DNA of 10,508 nucleotides from NCBI GenBank assembly GCA_007122555.1, contig SKTL01000403.1, positions 1 to 10,508 of the forward strand. The letters run 5' to 3'. Made by a program: the position numbers and the translations under genes. Origin of the DNA: Thermomicrobiaceae bacterium (lineage in GTDB: Bacteria; Chloroflexota; Chloroflexia; Thermomicrobiales; Thermomicrobiaceae). Below are positions 1 through 5,646 of this stretch, one piece after another (the first letter of the stretch is position 1; each line of letters opens with the position of its first letter). The notes under the pieces are model-generated. The model was given only the letters and a program-made list of their open reading frames with translations. It was not told the DNA's origin and ran no database searches.

Positions 1-40
1 TACGGTACTCCTGGTCTTGAGCTGTATAGTTGAGATCCAT
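1..40 (-). CDS. Acyl-CoA dehydrogenase, N-terminus only (partial at window edge)
   Basis: Only 13 codons are inside the window. They start with ATG at 40-38 on the minus strand and read MDLNYTAQDQEYR. This closely resembles the opening of many bacterial acyl-CoA dehydrogenases (a pattern like MDL-[NS]-[FY]-T-x-E/Q-x-x-x-[FY]-R, the first helix of the N-terminal domain). Those enzymes are FAD-dependent and introduce an alpha-beta double bond into acyl-CoA thioesters. The gene begins 53 nt after the stop of the short-chain dehydrogenase, on the same strand, so it is probably the next gene of the same operon. A desaturation step fits a cluster with a CoA ligase, a hydroxyacyl-CoA dehydrogenase and a thiolase-like protein. 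No strong ribosome binding site is visible ahead of the ATG. The call rests on a very short sequence and needs the flanking DNA. Confidence 0.6.
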   Translation of the reverse strand, partial: MDLNYTAQDQEYR

Positions 41-93
41 TGGTTATTCAATCCAGTTAAGCGCCTGTGTGCCGTCTCAGAGGTGAACTGGGA

Positions 94-999
94 TCAATAG
101 AATCGCTCCGACGTCGGTGGTTCGACCAGCTTATCCGGAAGAAGCCGATCAAGATCATCAAGGGTCCAACGACCTTCCGTTTCGAGTCGATGGGCAATCG
201 GCATCATCTCAAGCGTGAAGAGTTTGTTTCCCTGGATGTGAAACACCTGCGCGTTTGCAGGGCAGTTCTCCTCCGCAAGCCATCCGACGAGCGGAGAGAC
301 GTTGGCGGGATCCCACTGATCGAAGACATCGGGATCTGATGGAGGTGCGAACTCATCCTCGGCGCCGGGCGCTGCAAGCGTTATTCGGGTTCGCGCGCCC
401 GGTGAAACCACATTCGAACGGACACCGAGTCGCGTCGCCTCAATCGCGACGACTCGGGACAAAGCGACAACCGCTAATTTGGCTGCCGAGTAATTCATCT
501 GCCCAAAGTTTCCGGAATAGCCGCTGATTGAACTGGTATGGATGACGGATGCCTTGACGTCATCGCCCGCCTTTGAGCGCCCTCGCCAGTAGGCGACGGC
601 ATGCTTTGTCGGCGCGGCGTGCCCCTTCAAATGGACGTTCAGTACCGCGTCCCACTCCGCCTCAGACATGTTCGCAATCGATCGATCTCGCAAGATCCCG
701 GCGTTATTCACCAGAACATCCAGCTTGCCGAACGTCTCCACGGCCAACTGGACCATCTCCGCAGCCTGATCCCAATTTGCGACATCATGACCGCTGGATA
801 TCGCCTGACCGCCCATCTCGCGTATGGTTCGAACGACTTCCTCCGCAGGAGATTCATCTGATCCCTCGCCGTGAACATCGCCCCCCAGGTCGTTCACAAC
901 GACCGAGGCTCCCTCTCGAGCCAGGAAGAGCGAATGCTCCCGACCCAGCCCTCGACCGGCGCCTGTGACAATCGCAACGCGCCCACTCAACCTCTGCAC
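94..999 (-). CDS. SDR-family dehydrogenase, 3-hydroxyacyl-CoA dehydrogenase type
   Basis: This is a classical short-chain dehydrogenase/reductase of about 301 residues and probably oxidises a 3-hydroxyacyl-CoA with NAD(P). Numbering from the GTG at 999-997, the cofactor motif TGAGRGLG is at residues 12-19, an acidic residue follows in VVVNDLGG (about 33-40), NNAG is at 98-101, and the catalytic Ser157, Tyr170 and Lys174 (YSAAK) are all present. The N-terminal half resembles the dehydrogenase unit of peroxisomal multifunctional enzyme type 2. About 40 residues beyond the core fold end in SERFY. The start is chosen because AGGAAAAGGAG (1006-1016) sits 6 nt upstream of the GTG and family members begin just before (R)LSGRVAIVTG. 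An in-frame ATG at 1089 would add 30 low-complexity residues and has a weaker site. The gene follows the DUF35 gene and precedes an acyl-CoA dehydrogenase. Its substrate is not known. Confidence 0.88.
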   Translation of the reverse strand: MQRLSGRVAIVTGAGRGLGREHSLFLAREGASVVVNDLGGDVHGEGSDESPAEEVVRTIREMGGQAISSGHDVANWDQAAEMVQLAVETFGKLDVLVNNAGILRDRSIANMSEAEWDAVLNVHLKGHAAPTKHAVAYWRGRSKAGDDVKASVIHTSSISGYSGNFGQMNYSAAKLAVVALSRVVAIEATRLGVRSNVVSPGARTRITLAAPGAEDEFAPPSDPDVFDQWDPANVSPLVGWLAEENCPANAQVFHIQGNKLFTLEMMPIAHRLETEGRWTLDDLDRLLPDKLVEPPTSERFY

Positions 1000-1005
1000 G
1001 AACGA

Positions 1006-1016
1006 CTCCTTTTCCT
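1006..1016 (-). promoter_or_regulatory. Ribosome binding site deciding the SDR start
   Basis: The minus strand reads AGGAAAAGGAG here, a strong Shine-Dalgarno match that ends 6 nt before the GTG at 999-997. It lies inside the longer open frame that begins at 1089, so it argues that the upstream 30 codons are not the main translated start. Confidence 0.7.
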
Positions 1017-1230
1017 GTTCGGAAGACGTGGCCGCCCGGCGTCCGGGTCCCTCGCGTTTCGAACGCTCCATCGAACCGCCGGGGGCCATAGTTCCCTATC
1101 GTGTCATCTTGTTATTCGATTCGGGTTCTCTCGGCAATGTTCCGCCTCTCGATGTCCGAATCTATCGTGTTCGCATCTCACCGAATGCAATCGGGGACGC
1201 AACAGCGTCGATCACCGATCAGACTGGCGA

Positions 1231-1626
1231 TCAGGCAACGCTGAAAACCGGGAGAGGCGGCTTGTCTTCGCGTTCATTCCAATCGATCGTGACCTGATCG
1301 CCGATCGCTGGTTCGCCTTCCGACACGTGACCGAGAAGACGGGGCCCTTCTTCAAGTTCCACCAGAACGACCGTGTATGGCGGATTGAAGTCAGGGGAGA
1401 CCTGTACATGGACGGTGGTCTGGGAGTAAACCGTGCCCTTCCCGGACGCCTCTACCCACGACACGTCGTCCGATTGGCATTCCAGGCAGTACGGCCTGGG
1501 ATAGAACTGGAAATGAGAGCAATTGCCGCATTGTTGCAGCAGAAGCTTGTGCTCCTTCGCTGCTTGCCAGAATGGCGCGGAAAGCGCATCACCGTAGCCG
1601 TTCTCAATCGTTTCTTCATTAGTCAC
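1231..1626 (-). CDS. DUF35 zinc-ribbon/OB-fold protein, thiolase/aldolase partner
   Basis: This is a 131-residue protein with the layout of the DUF35 family: an N-terminal helix (SAPFWQAAKEHKLLLQQC), a rubredoxin-like zinc ribbon, then an OB fold. The four zinc ligands are intact as Cys33, Cys36, Cys47 and Cys50 (CGNC...CLEC), with PRPYC between the pairs. The OB-fold part contains the typical stretches GTVYSQTTVHV, PPYTVVLVELEEGPRLLGHV and GDQVTIDW. DUF35 proteins are known to complex with thiolase-like proteins or with MaoC-like hydratases in CoA-thioester metabolism; the ChsH2 C-terminal domain that activates the steroid aldolase Ltp2 is one example. The GTG start at 1626-1624 overlaps the thiolase stop by 8 nt, which suggests translational coupling and a one-to-one complex. 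An in-frame ATG at 1713 would make an unusual 95-nt overlap with the thiolase gene and adds no family-like residues. Confidence 0.87.
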   Translation of the reverse strand: MTNEETIENGYGDALSAPFWQAAKEHKLLLQQCGNCSHFQFYPRPYCLECQSDDVSWVEASGKGTVYSQTTVHVQVSPDFNPPYTVVLVELEEGPRLLGHVSEGEPAIGDQVTIDWNEREDKPPLPVFSVA

Positions 1627-2773
1627 GAGCCAACACCACCGTTCCTGAAGTTGAAAATACTCCACCAACTCCGTGCGCGACTGCAATCTCGGCGTCCTCG
1701 ATCTGCCTGCCATCCGCTTCCCAGCGGAGCTGCCGAACAGCTTCGACGAGAAGCAGCAGGCCGAGCGCGCCTGGATGGTTGTAGGAAAGTCCGCCGCCCA
1801 TCGTCATCGCCGGCAAACTTCCACCCGGAGCCAGGCGACCGCCTTCTACAAAAGCTCCACCCTCGCCCTTTGCACAGAAGCCAAGGTCCTCTAGCGCCAT
1901 CAGGACTGTGATCGTGAACGAGTCATACGGAACGAGGACGTCCACGTCAGCCGGGGTAATTCCAGCCTGTCCGAACGCCTCGCGTCCCGAAACTTGACCC
2001 GCTGAGACGGTCAGGTCCGGCATTTGGGAAATGTGCCAGTGCGTATGGCTCTCCCCGGCGCCGAGTACGCGAATCGCCTTCTTCGCCGCGTTTCGCGCCC
2101 GTTCCTGTGTGGTCACGATAATGGCTCCACCGCCATCCGTAACCAGGCAGCAGTCGTCTCGATGAAGTGGGGTACTGATCATTCGAGAATTCAGCACGTC
2201 CTCGATTGTCAACGGATCCTGTTTCCATGCCTTGGGATTCTTCTGAGCCCACTTCCTGGCGGCCACGGCAATCTCCGCCAGTTGTTCCGAGGTTGTACCG
2301 TACTGGTGCATATGGCGAGCCGCGATCATCGCATAGTGGCCGATCGGAGACGGCAACCCATAGGCCCCCTGAAACTGGGCAGTCAGGGAATCGTCATCTC
2401 CGCGCGGCGCCATGCTTCTGCTTCGCCGGGTGCGCTGTCGCGACGCGTAGCAGATAAGCGCTACCTCACAACGACCATTGGAGACCGCGTTCATCGCATG
2501 ATGGACGAACGCTTCGAATGCAGCGCCGCCAAGGTCGGAGGAGTCTGCGTATCTCGGCTGAATGCCCAGGTACTCCGCTACTTGAACAGAGCCTTCCTCG
2601 CCCATGTAATTGACGAAGATCCCGTCGACATCCTTGAGCGTCATGCCGGCCTCATCGAGAGCCTCTCTCGCGGCAAGCGCAACCATCGATAGTTCGGTCT
2701 GATCGTGGACTTCTCCAAGTGGCGTCTCGGCGACACCAGCGATGTATATCGGCGAATCGTTAACTTGCCCCAC
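1619..2773 (-). CDS. Thiolase-like protein (SCP2/Ltp2 type), possible CoA-thioester aldolase
   Basis: This is a thiolase-fold protein of about 384 residues, the usual length for the lipid-transfer-protein/SCP2-like branch. The fold begins at PIYIAGVAETPLG (about 8-20). The segment that carries the nucleophilic cysteine in true thiolases here reads SSDLGGAAFEAF (78-89) with no cysteine. Later conserved stretches are DGGGAIIV (213-220), VPYDSFT (281-287) and LSYNHPGALG (329-338). Loss of the cysteine together with retained tyrosines (Tyr283, Tyr331) and an adjacent DUF35 gene is what is seen in Ltp2-type retro-aldolases, which release a ketone or aldehyde and a shortened acyl-CoA without free CoA. 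This role is inferred, and annotation pipelines would probably call it acetyl-CoA acetyltransferase. The GTG at 2773 is preferred because AGAGG lies 7 nt upstream. An earlier GTG at 2812, 3 nt after the ligase stop, would add 13 residues. Confidence 0.85.
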   Translation of the reverse strand: MGQVNDSPIYIAGVAETPLGEVHDQTELSMVALAAREALDEAGMTLKDVDGIFVNYMGEEGSVQVAEYLGIQPRYADSSDLGGAAFEAFVHHAMNAVSNGRCEVALICYASRQRTRRSRSMAPRGDDDSLTAQFQGAYGLPSPIGHYAMIAARHMHQYGTTSEQLAEIAVAARKWAQKNPKAWKQDPLTIEDVLNSRMISTPLHRDDCCLVTDGGGAIIVTTQERARNAAKKAIRVLGAGESHTHWHISQMPDLTVSAGQVSGREAFGQAGITPADVDVLVPYDSFTITVLMALEDLGFCAKGEGGAFVEGGRLAPGGSLPAMTMGGGLSYNHPGALGLLLLVEAVRQLRWEADGRQIEDAEIAVAHGVGGVFSTSGTVVLARD

Positions 2774-2780
2774 AGGCCTT

Positions 2781-2785
2781 CCTCT
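2781..2785 (-). promoter_or_regulatory. Ribosome binding site favouring the 2773 start of the thiolase-like gene
   Basis: The minus strand reads AGAGG followed by AAGGCCT and then GTG at 2773-2771, giving a 7-nt spacer. The alternative starts, GTG at 2812 and ATG at 2788, have no comparably placed purine-rich site. Confidence 0.5.
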
Positions 2786-2815
2786 CATTCCCGTATGTAG
2801 CACTCTCGCCACGCC

Positions 2816-4366
2816 TCATCGTTCGTCTTGACGTTCCTTCACCCACTGCATAGATGGCCACGATCCGTTTGACCGTTCATCGACTAGTGATCTTCGACGA
2901 AGCTTCCCGGTTGCGTCTCTGGGAAGCTGTTGAACGAATTCGTATGACTTCGGAGCCTTGTACGCGCTGAGACGTTCTCGACAGAACTCGTTGAGTTCCC
3001 CAACCGACGGAGGATCGGAATACGACCTGGGCTGGACTACCGCGTGAACTCGCCGGCCCCATTCGTCATCAGGTACGCCGATTACTGCGACATCGGAAAC
3101 TTCTCGATGCTCTGTCAGAACTGTCTCGATCTCTGCGGGATAGACATTTGCGCCTCCTGTGATGATCATATCGACCCGTCGGTCTGCGATATGCAAATAC
3201 CCGTCATCATCGACCCAGCCCATGTCACCGACAGTCGCGAAACCGTCCTCGGTTGTACGTACGGGTGGGGAGCCGATGTAGTAGTAGTAGTCTTCCAGGG
3301 AACCCTTGAAAGGGCGGAAGTAGATATCTCCCACGACACCATTCGGAACCTCGGTCCCGGACTCATCCAGAATCTTCACGTCGCATTGGCGCGGTCTGCC
3401 CACTGAGTCCGGGTGTTCCAGCCACTCGTCCCCGCGAATGCTGGCGGCGCCGAAGTTTTCCGCGGAGCCAAAGCCCTCATAGAGATTCTCGGCGCCGACA
3501 ATGTCGATCCAGGCCCGTTTTACCCAGGGAGGACAGGGAGCGGCGGTGTGGAAGATGGCCTGCAGGCTGGAGAGATCGTATTCGGCCAGATCGTCAAGCA
3601 AGATGATCCGCCGCATCATGATAGGAGCCAGAAACGCCCAGTTCACACGATACGTTTCAATTGCGCAGGCTGCCTTCTTCGCATCGAAGCGCTCCAGCAG
3701 AATCAGGGTATGATCCTCAAAGAGCCCTTCATGACTCCAGACGAGCGGAGATTGATGGTAGAGGGGACCAGCCACAAGTTGCACCTGCCCGGGGCTAAGT
3801 CCGTTCCGCAGGGCCATACTCGATTCACCCGGGATCTTCGCCCAGGGGCGGGGATCGACGATTATCTTGGGTCGACCGGTGGAACCACCTGAACAGATAG
3901 CCTTCCCGGGATGCGGGATGACATCAGGAAGCGCATCGGTGGAACGATCAAGCGTAGCGGATAGATCGGCCGTGGTGAGTTGCTTGACGTGCTTCACCTC
4001 GGGTGACCAATCGGCAATCGCGACTGCCGGTTTGGCGAGCTCGATTATCTGGTCGCGTTCGGGAGCGGGCAGATCAAAGCGAACCGGTATAGCCAGCCCG
4101 CCCGCCTTCCAGATCGCATAAAGAACCATGAAATGTTCGGGGCAATTCGGAAGTCCAACAATAACGCTGGAACCTCGCTGGACTCCGCAATCGATCAGCA
4201 GTCGCGCGATCTGAATTGATCGCTCGTTTAGCTCTCGCCAGGTGACTTTTCGAACGGTCCCTTCCTGCGGGAGGAAGATGATCGCATGCTTATCCGGGTG
4301 CTCATGGGCGAGCTCGGCGACGCGCCGCCCGTACGAAACAAGTTCAGCGTTCATTTCCTGTTTCAC
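2816..4366 (-). CDS. AMP-forming acyl-CoA ligase (ANL superfamily, bile-acid/steroid-CoA-ligase-like)
   Basis: This is a complete 516-residue acyl-adenylate-forming ligase that activates a carboxylic acid to its CoA thioester with ATP. The phosphate-binding loop is SGGSTGRPK (159-167), followed by IIVDP, a wording I associate with bile-acid-CoA ligase (BaiB)-like and steroid-CoA-ligase-like members. The adenine-binding motif reads YEGFGSAE (296-303). The ribose-binding Asp381 is in VGDMGW, the hinge region is DRRVDMIITGGANVYPAEIE (395-414), and the catalytic lysine of the C-terminal domain is Lys488 in RDATGKLRR. All key residues are present. The start is GTG at 4366; an ATG four codons in (4354) is equally possible. 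The gene follows the regulator after 125 nt and nearly abuts or overlaps the thiolase-like gene, so it probably performs the entry reaction of the pathway. Whether the substrate is a steroid, bile acid or another bulky acid cannot be decided from sequence. Confidence 0.9.
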   Translation of the reverse strand: MKQEMNAELVSYGRRVAELAHEHPDKHAIIFLPQEGTVRKVTWRELNERSIQIARLLIDCGVQRGSSVIVGLPNCPEHFMVLYAIWKAGGLAIPVRFDLPAPERDQIIELAKPAVAIADWSPEVKHVKQLTTADLSATLDRSTDALPDVIPHPGKAICSGGSTGRPKIIVDPRPWAKIPGESSMALRNGLSPGQVQLVAGPLYHQSPLVWSHEGLFEDHTLILLERFDAKKAACAIETYRVNWAFLAPIMMRRIILLDDLAEYDLSSLQAIFHTAAPCPPWVKRAWIDIVGAENLYEGFGSAENFGAASIRGDEWLEHPDSVGRPRQCDVKILDESGTEVPNGVVGDIYFRPFKGSLEDYYYYIGSPPVRTTEDGFATVGDMGWVDDDGYLHIADRRVDMIITGGANVYPAEIETVLTEHREVSDVAVIGVPDDEWGRRVHAVVQPRSYSDPPSVGELNEFCRERLSAYKAPKSYEFVQQLPRDATGKLRRRSLVDERSNGSWPSMQWVKERQDER

Positions 4367-4491
4367 TCATTTCTCAGATACGCGCATTCTCGAACACGCT
4401 TTCCGATGCCACCGGAAGAAGAAACTTCTCCAACGAGTAACCACCGATGCAGACGCCGCGATCGCATGCCGTCTCAACAACTCAACATGGC

Positions 4492-5328
4492 TCACGGGTT
4501 CCCATCAAGGAAGGGCCAGACCATACCAATGCTGTCAGCAGCCGCTGCTGCCAGATCAACCACTCGGGGGTTCGAATGTATGCCACGATAGAGTGGCGCC
4601 GCGACACTCACCGCGCCAAGGACCGTGCGATCGGATTCGCGTTTGAGAACGGGGACAGCTATCGCCGACACGTCAAGCGCGGACTCCTGGTAATTGACCG
4701 AGAACCCGCGCTCTCGTATTTCGGCCAGCTGTTCGCAAAGCTCATCCACGTCCGTGATCGTGTACTCAGTGATCGCCGGCAACCCGCGCTCAGCGAGGAC
4801 CTGCCGCACGAATTCGGGATCGGAATAGGCGAGCCACACCTTGCCTGCCGCTGTGGCATGGGGGCGTAGTTCCTCCCCGAGCCGATCCACAACTCGCACC
4901 TTCTGAGGACTATCAACCTTGGCGACAATGACCATCCGGCGATCTTCGATCCAGCCGATCTCGGAAAGTTCCCCGGTTTCGTAGGCAAGTTCGCGAAGAA
5001 TTGGCAACAGTGTGTCGTAAACGCCCATCGTTTCGACCTGACGAAACGCCAGAGAAACCAGCTTCATGGACAATCGATAGCGTTGGGTTAGATCATCCTT
5101 GTAGACGTAATTCAATTCAGAGAGATTCATGAGCATGCGATGCACCAAGCCCTTGTTGATCTCAAATTCGGCGCTTAGCTCGGTAATGGTCATCCCGTTA
5201 CGCTCACATGCCAGAATCTCCAGAATTCTGAGCGCCCGGTGAACCGAATTCAGCGTGAATTCTTCTGCGGGCTGGCGCTGGTCCGGCTGGACATCCGTTC
5301 GTTCGGCATTCGTCAACGATCTTCTCAC
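4492..5328 (-). CDS. IclR-family transcriptional regulator
   Basis: This is a 278-residue regulator with the two-domain IclR layout. The winged helix-turn-helix covers about residues 25-90: LNSVHRALRILEILA (26-40) is the classical first helix, and LSAEFEINKGLVHRMLMNL (51-69) contains the recognition helix. The wing ends at RYRLSMKLVSLA. The effector-binding domain (about 105-270) has the conserved HATAAGKVWLAY (157-168) and ALDVSAIAVPVL (217-228) segments. IclR proteins usually bind a small aromatic or aliphatic acid or a pathway intermediate as dimers or tetramers. The gene is first on the minus strand, ahead of the catabolic genes, and faces the transporter operon, so it is the obvious candidate to regulate both directions. 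The start is GTG at 5328 with only a weak AAGAAGAA site, and the first 24 residues are variable, so a slightly later start is possible. Confidence 0.93.
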   Translation of the reverse strand: MRRSLTNAERTDVQPDQRQPAEEFTLNSVHRALRILEILACERNGMTITELSAEFEINKGLVHRMLMNLSELNYVYKDDLTQRYRLSMKLVSLAFRQVETMGVYDTLLPILRELAYETGELSEIGWIEDRRMVIVAKVDSPQKVRVVDRLGEELRPHATAAGKVWLAYSDPEFVRQVLAERGLPAITEYTITDVDELCEQLAEIRERGFSVNYQESALDVSAIAVPVLKRESDRTVLGAVSVAAPLYRGIHSNPRVVDLAAAAADSIGMVWPFLDGNP

Positions 5329-5344
5329 TTCTTCTTGCCGCCAA

Positions 5345-5357
5345 GTGGTTCAACCAC
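5345..5357. promoter_or_regulatory. 13-bp interrupted palindrome GTGGTT-C-AACCAC
   Basis: Perfect 6-bp arms flank a single base, 17 bp ahead of the IclR GTG. It overlaps a second palindrome, CCACGTGG (5354-5361). Its position suits autoregulation of the regulator gene, but a hairpin in the mRNA leader is an equally simple reading. Confidence 0.4.
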
Positions 5358-5374
5358 GTGGGGGGTACGAATTT

Positions 5375-5387
5375 GCGCCACTGGCGC
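5375..5387. promoter_or_regulatory. 13-bp interrupted palindrome GCGCCA-C-TGGCGC
   Basis: It has the same 6-1-6 geometry as the palindrome at 5345-5357, with the centres exactly 30 bp apart, close to three helical turns. The arm sequences differ, so the two may not bind the same protein. Confidence 0.35.
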
Positions 5388-5413
5388 GACTCTGCAGCAA
5401 TCACAATCAAGGG

Positions 5414-5442
5414 TTGACAGTACCGCATTACGAAACTATACT
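5414..5442 (+). promoter_or_regulatory. Near-consensus sigma-70 promoter for the transporter operon
   Basis: TTGACA (5414-5419) is a perfect -35 hexamer. After exactly 17 bp, TATACT (5437-5442) matches the -10 consensus at five of six positions. Transcription is predicted to start near 5449-5450 and run toward the binding-protein gene. Both boxes are overlapped by an inverted repeat, ACAGTA (5417-5422) and TACTGT (5439-5444). Confidence 0.75.
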
Positions 5443-5461
5443 GTGCGAAATCTGGCCTTAG

Positions 5462-5476
5462 GGTAACACCGTTACC
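5462..5476. promoter_or_regulatory. Candidate operator GGTAAC-ACC-GTTACC
   Basis: This is a perfect 15-bp interrupted palindrome with 6-bp arms and a 3-bp centre, about 13 bp downstream of the predicted transcription start. The 6-3-6 layout matches the size of reported IclR-family sites, and the position suits repression of the transporter promoter. Which protein binds it is not shown by the sequence. Confidence 0.55.
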
Positions 5477-5632
5477 TGCCACAATTCAAGTCGTTGGGAG
5501 TTTCAGGTTTTCGGTCTGGGAACCAGAAACTACCTGGTATTTCAAGAGACGAACTGCACGAGCCTGACCAGACTGACTGGCTTGCGGAGCGTACACGCTA
5601 TCGAGCGAACGGCGTCTTGCCGATCGCAGAAG

Positions 5633-5638
5633 AAGGAG
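5633..5638 (+). promoter_or_regulatory. Shine-Dalgarno site of the binding-protein gene
   Basis: AAGGAG lies 8 nt before the ATG at 5647. It fixes the start of the lipoprotein at a Met that opens a proper Tat signal sequence, rather than at the in-frame TTG at 5494. Confidence 0.8.
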
Positions 5639-5646
5639 ATGAGATC

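Larger units (their letters stand above)
5329..5646. promoter_or_regulatory. Divergent control region between the IclR gene and the transporter operon
   Basis: This is a 318-bp gene-free region. From left to right it holds two 6-1-6 interrupted palindromes (centres 5351 and 5381), a strong plus-strand promoter (5414-5442), a 6-3-6 palindrome (5462-5476) and a leader of about 200 nt that ends in the Shine-Dalgarno site of the binding-protein gene. A minus-strand TATAGT overlaps the plus-strand -10 element but has no good -35 partner, so the IclR promoter cannot be placed with confidence. Within the leader, TCTGG (5515-5519) and CCAGA (5523-5527) can pair inside CAGGT (5504-5508) and ACCTG (5532-5536). 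Confidence 0.7.

Noticed and set aside
871..1911. 346-codon open frame on the plus strand
   Set aside because: It lies antisense to the SDR, DUF35 and thiolase-like genes, which have clear family motifs. Its own product is rich in Arg/Ser/Leu with no recognisable domain.
2024..2692. 222-codon plus-strand open frame
   Set aside because: It is antisense to the thiolase-like gene and has no domain that can be recognised.
4367..4491. Possible operator AGAAG-AAA-CTTCT (4417-4429) between the regulator and ligase genes
   Set aside because: The arms are only 5 bp and purine-rich, so chance is likely, and no clear promoter accompanies it.
5494..5646. 51-codon N-terminal extension of the binding protein
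   Set aside because: It begins with TTG without a binding site. The ATG at 5647 has AAGGAG 8 nt upstream and puts the Tat motif and lipobox at normal positions.
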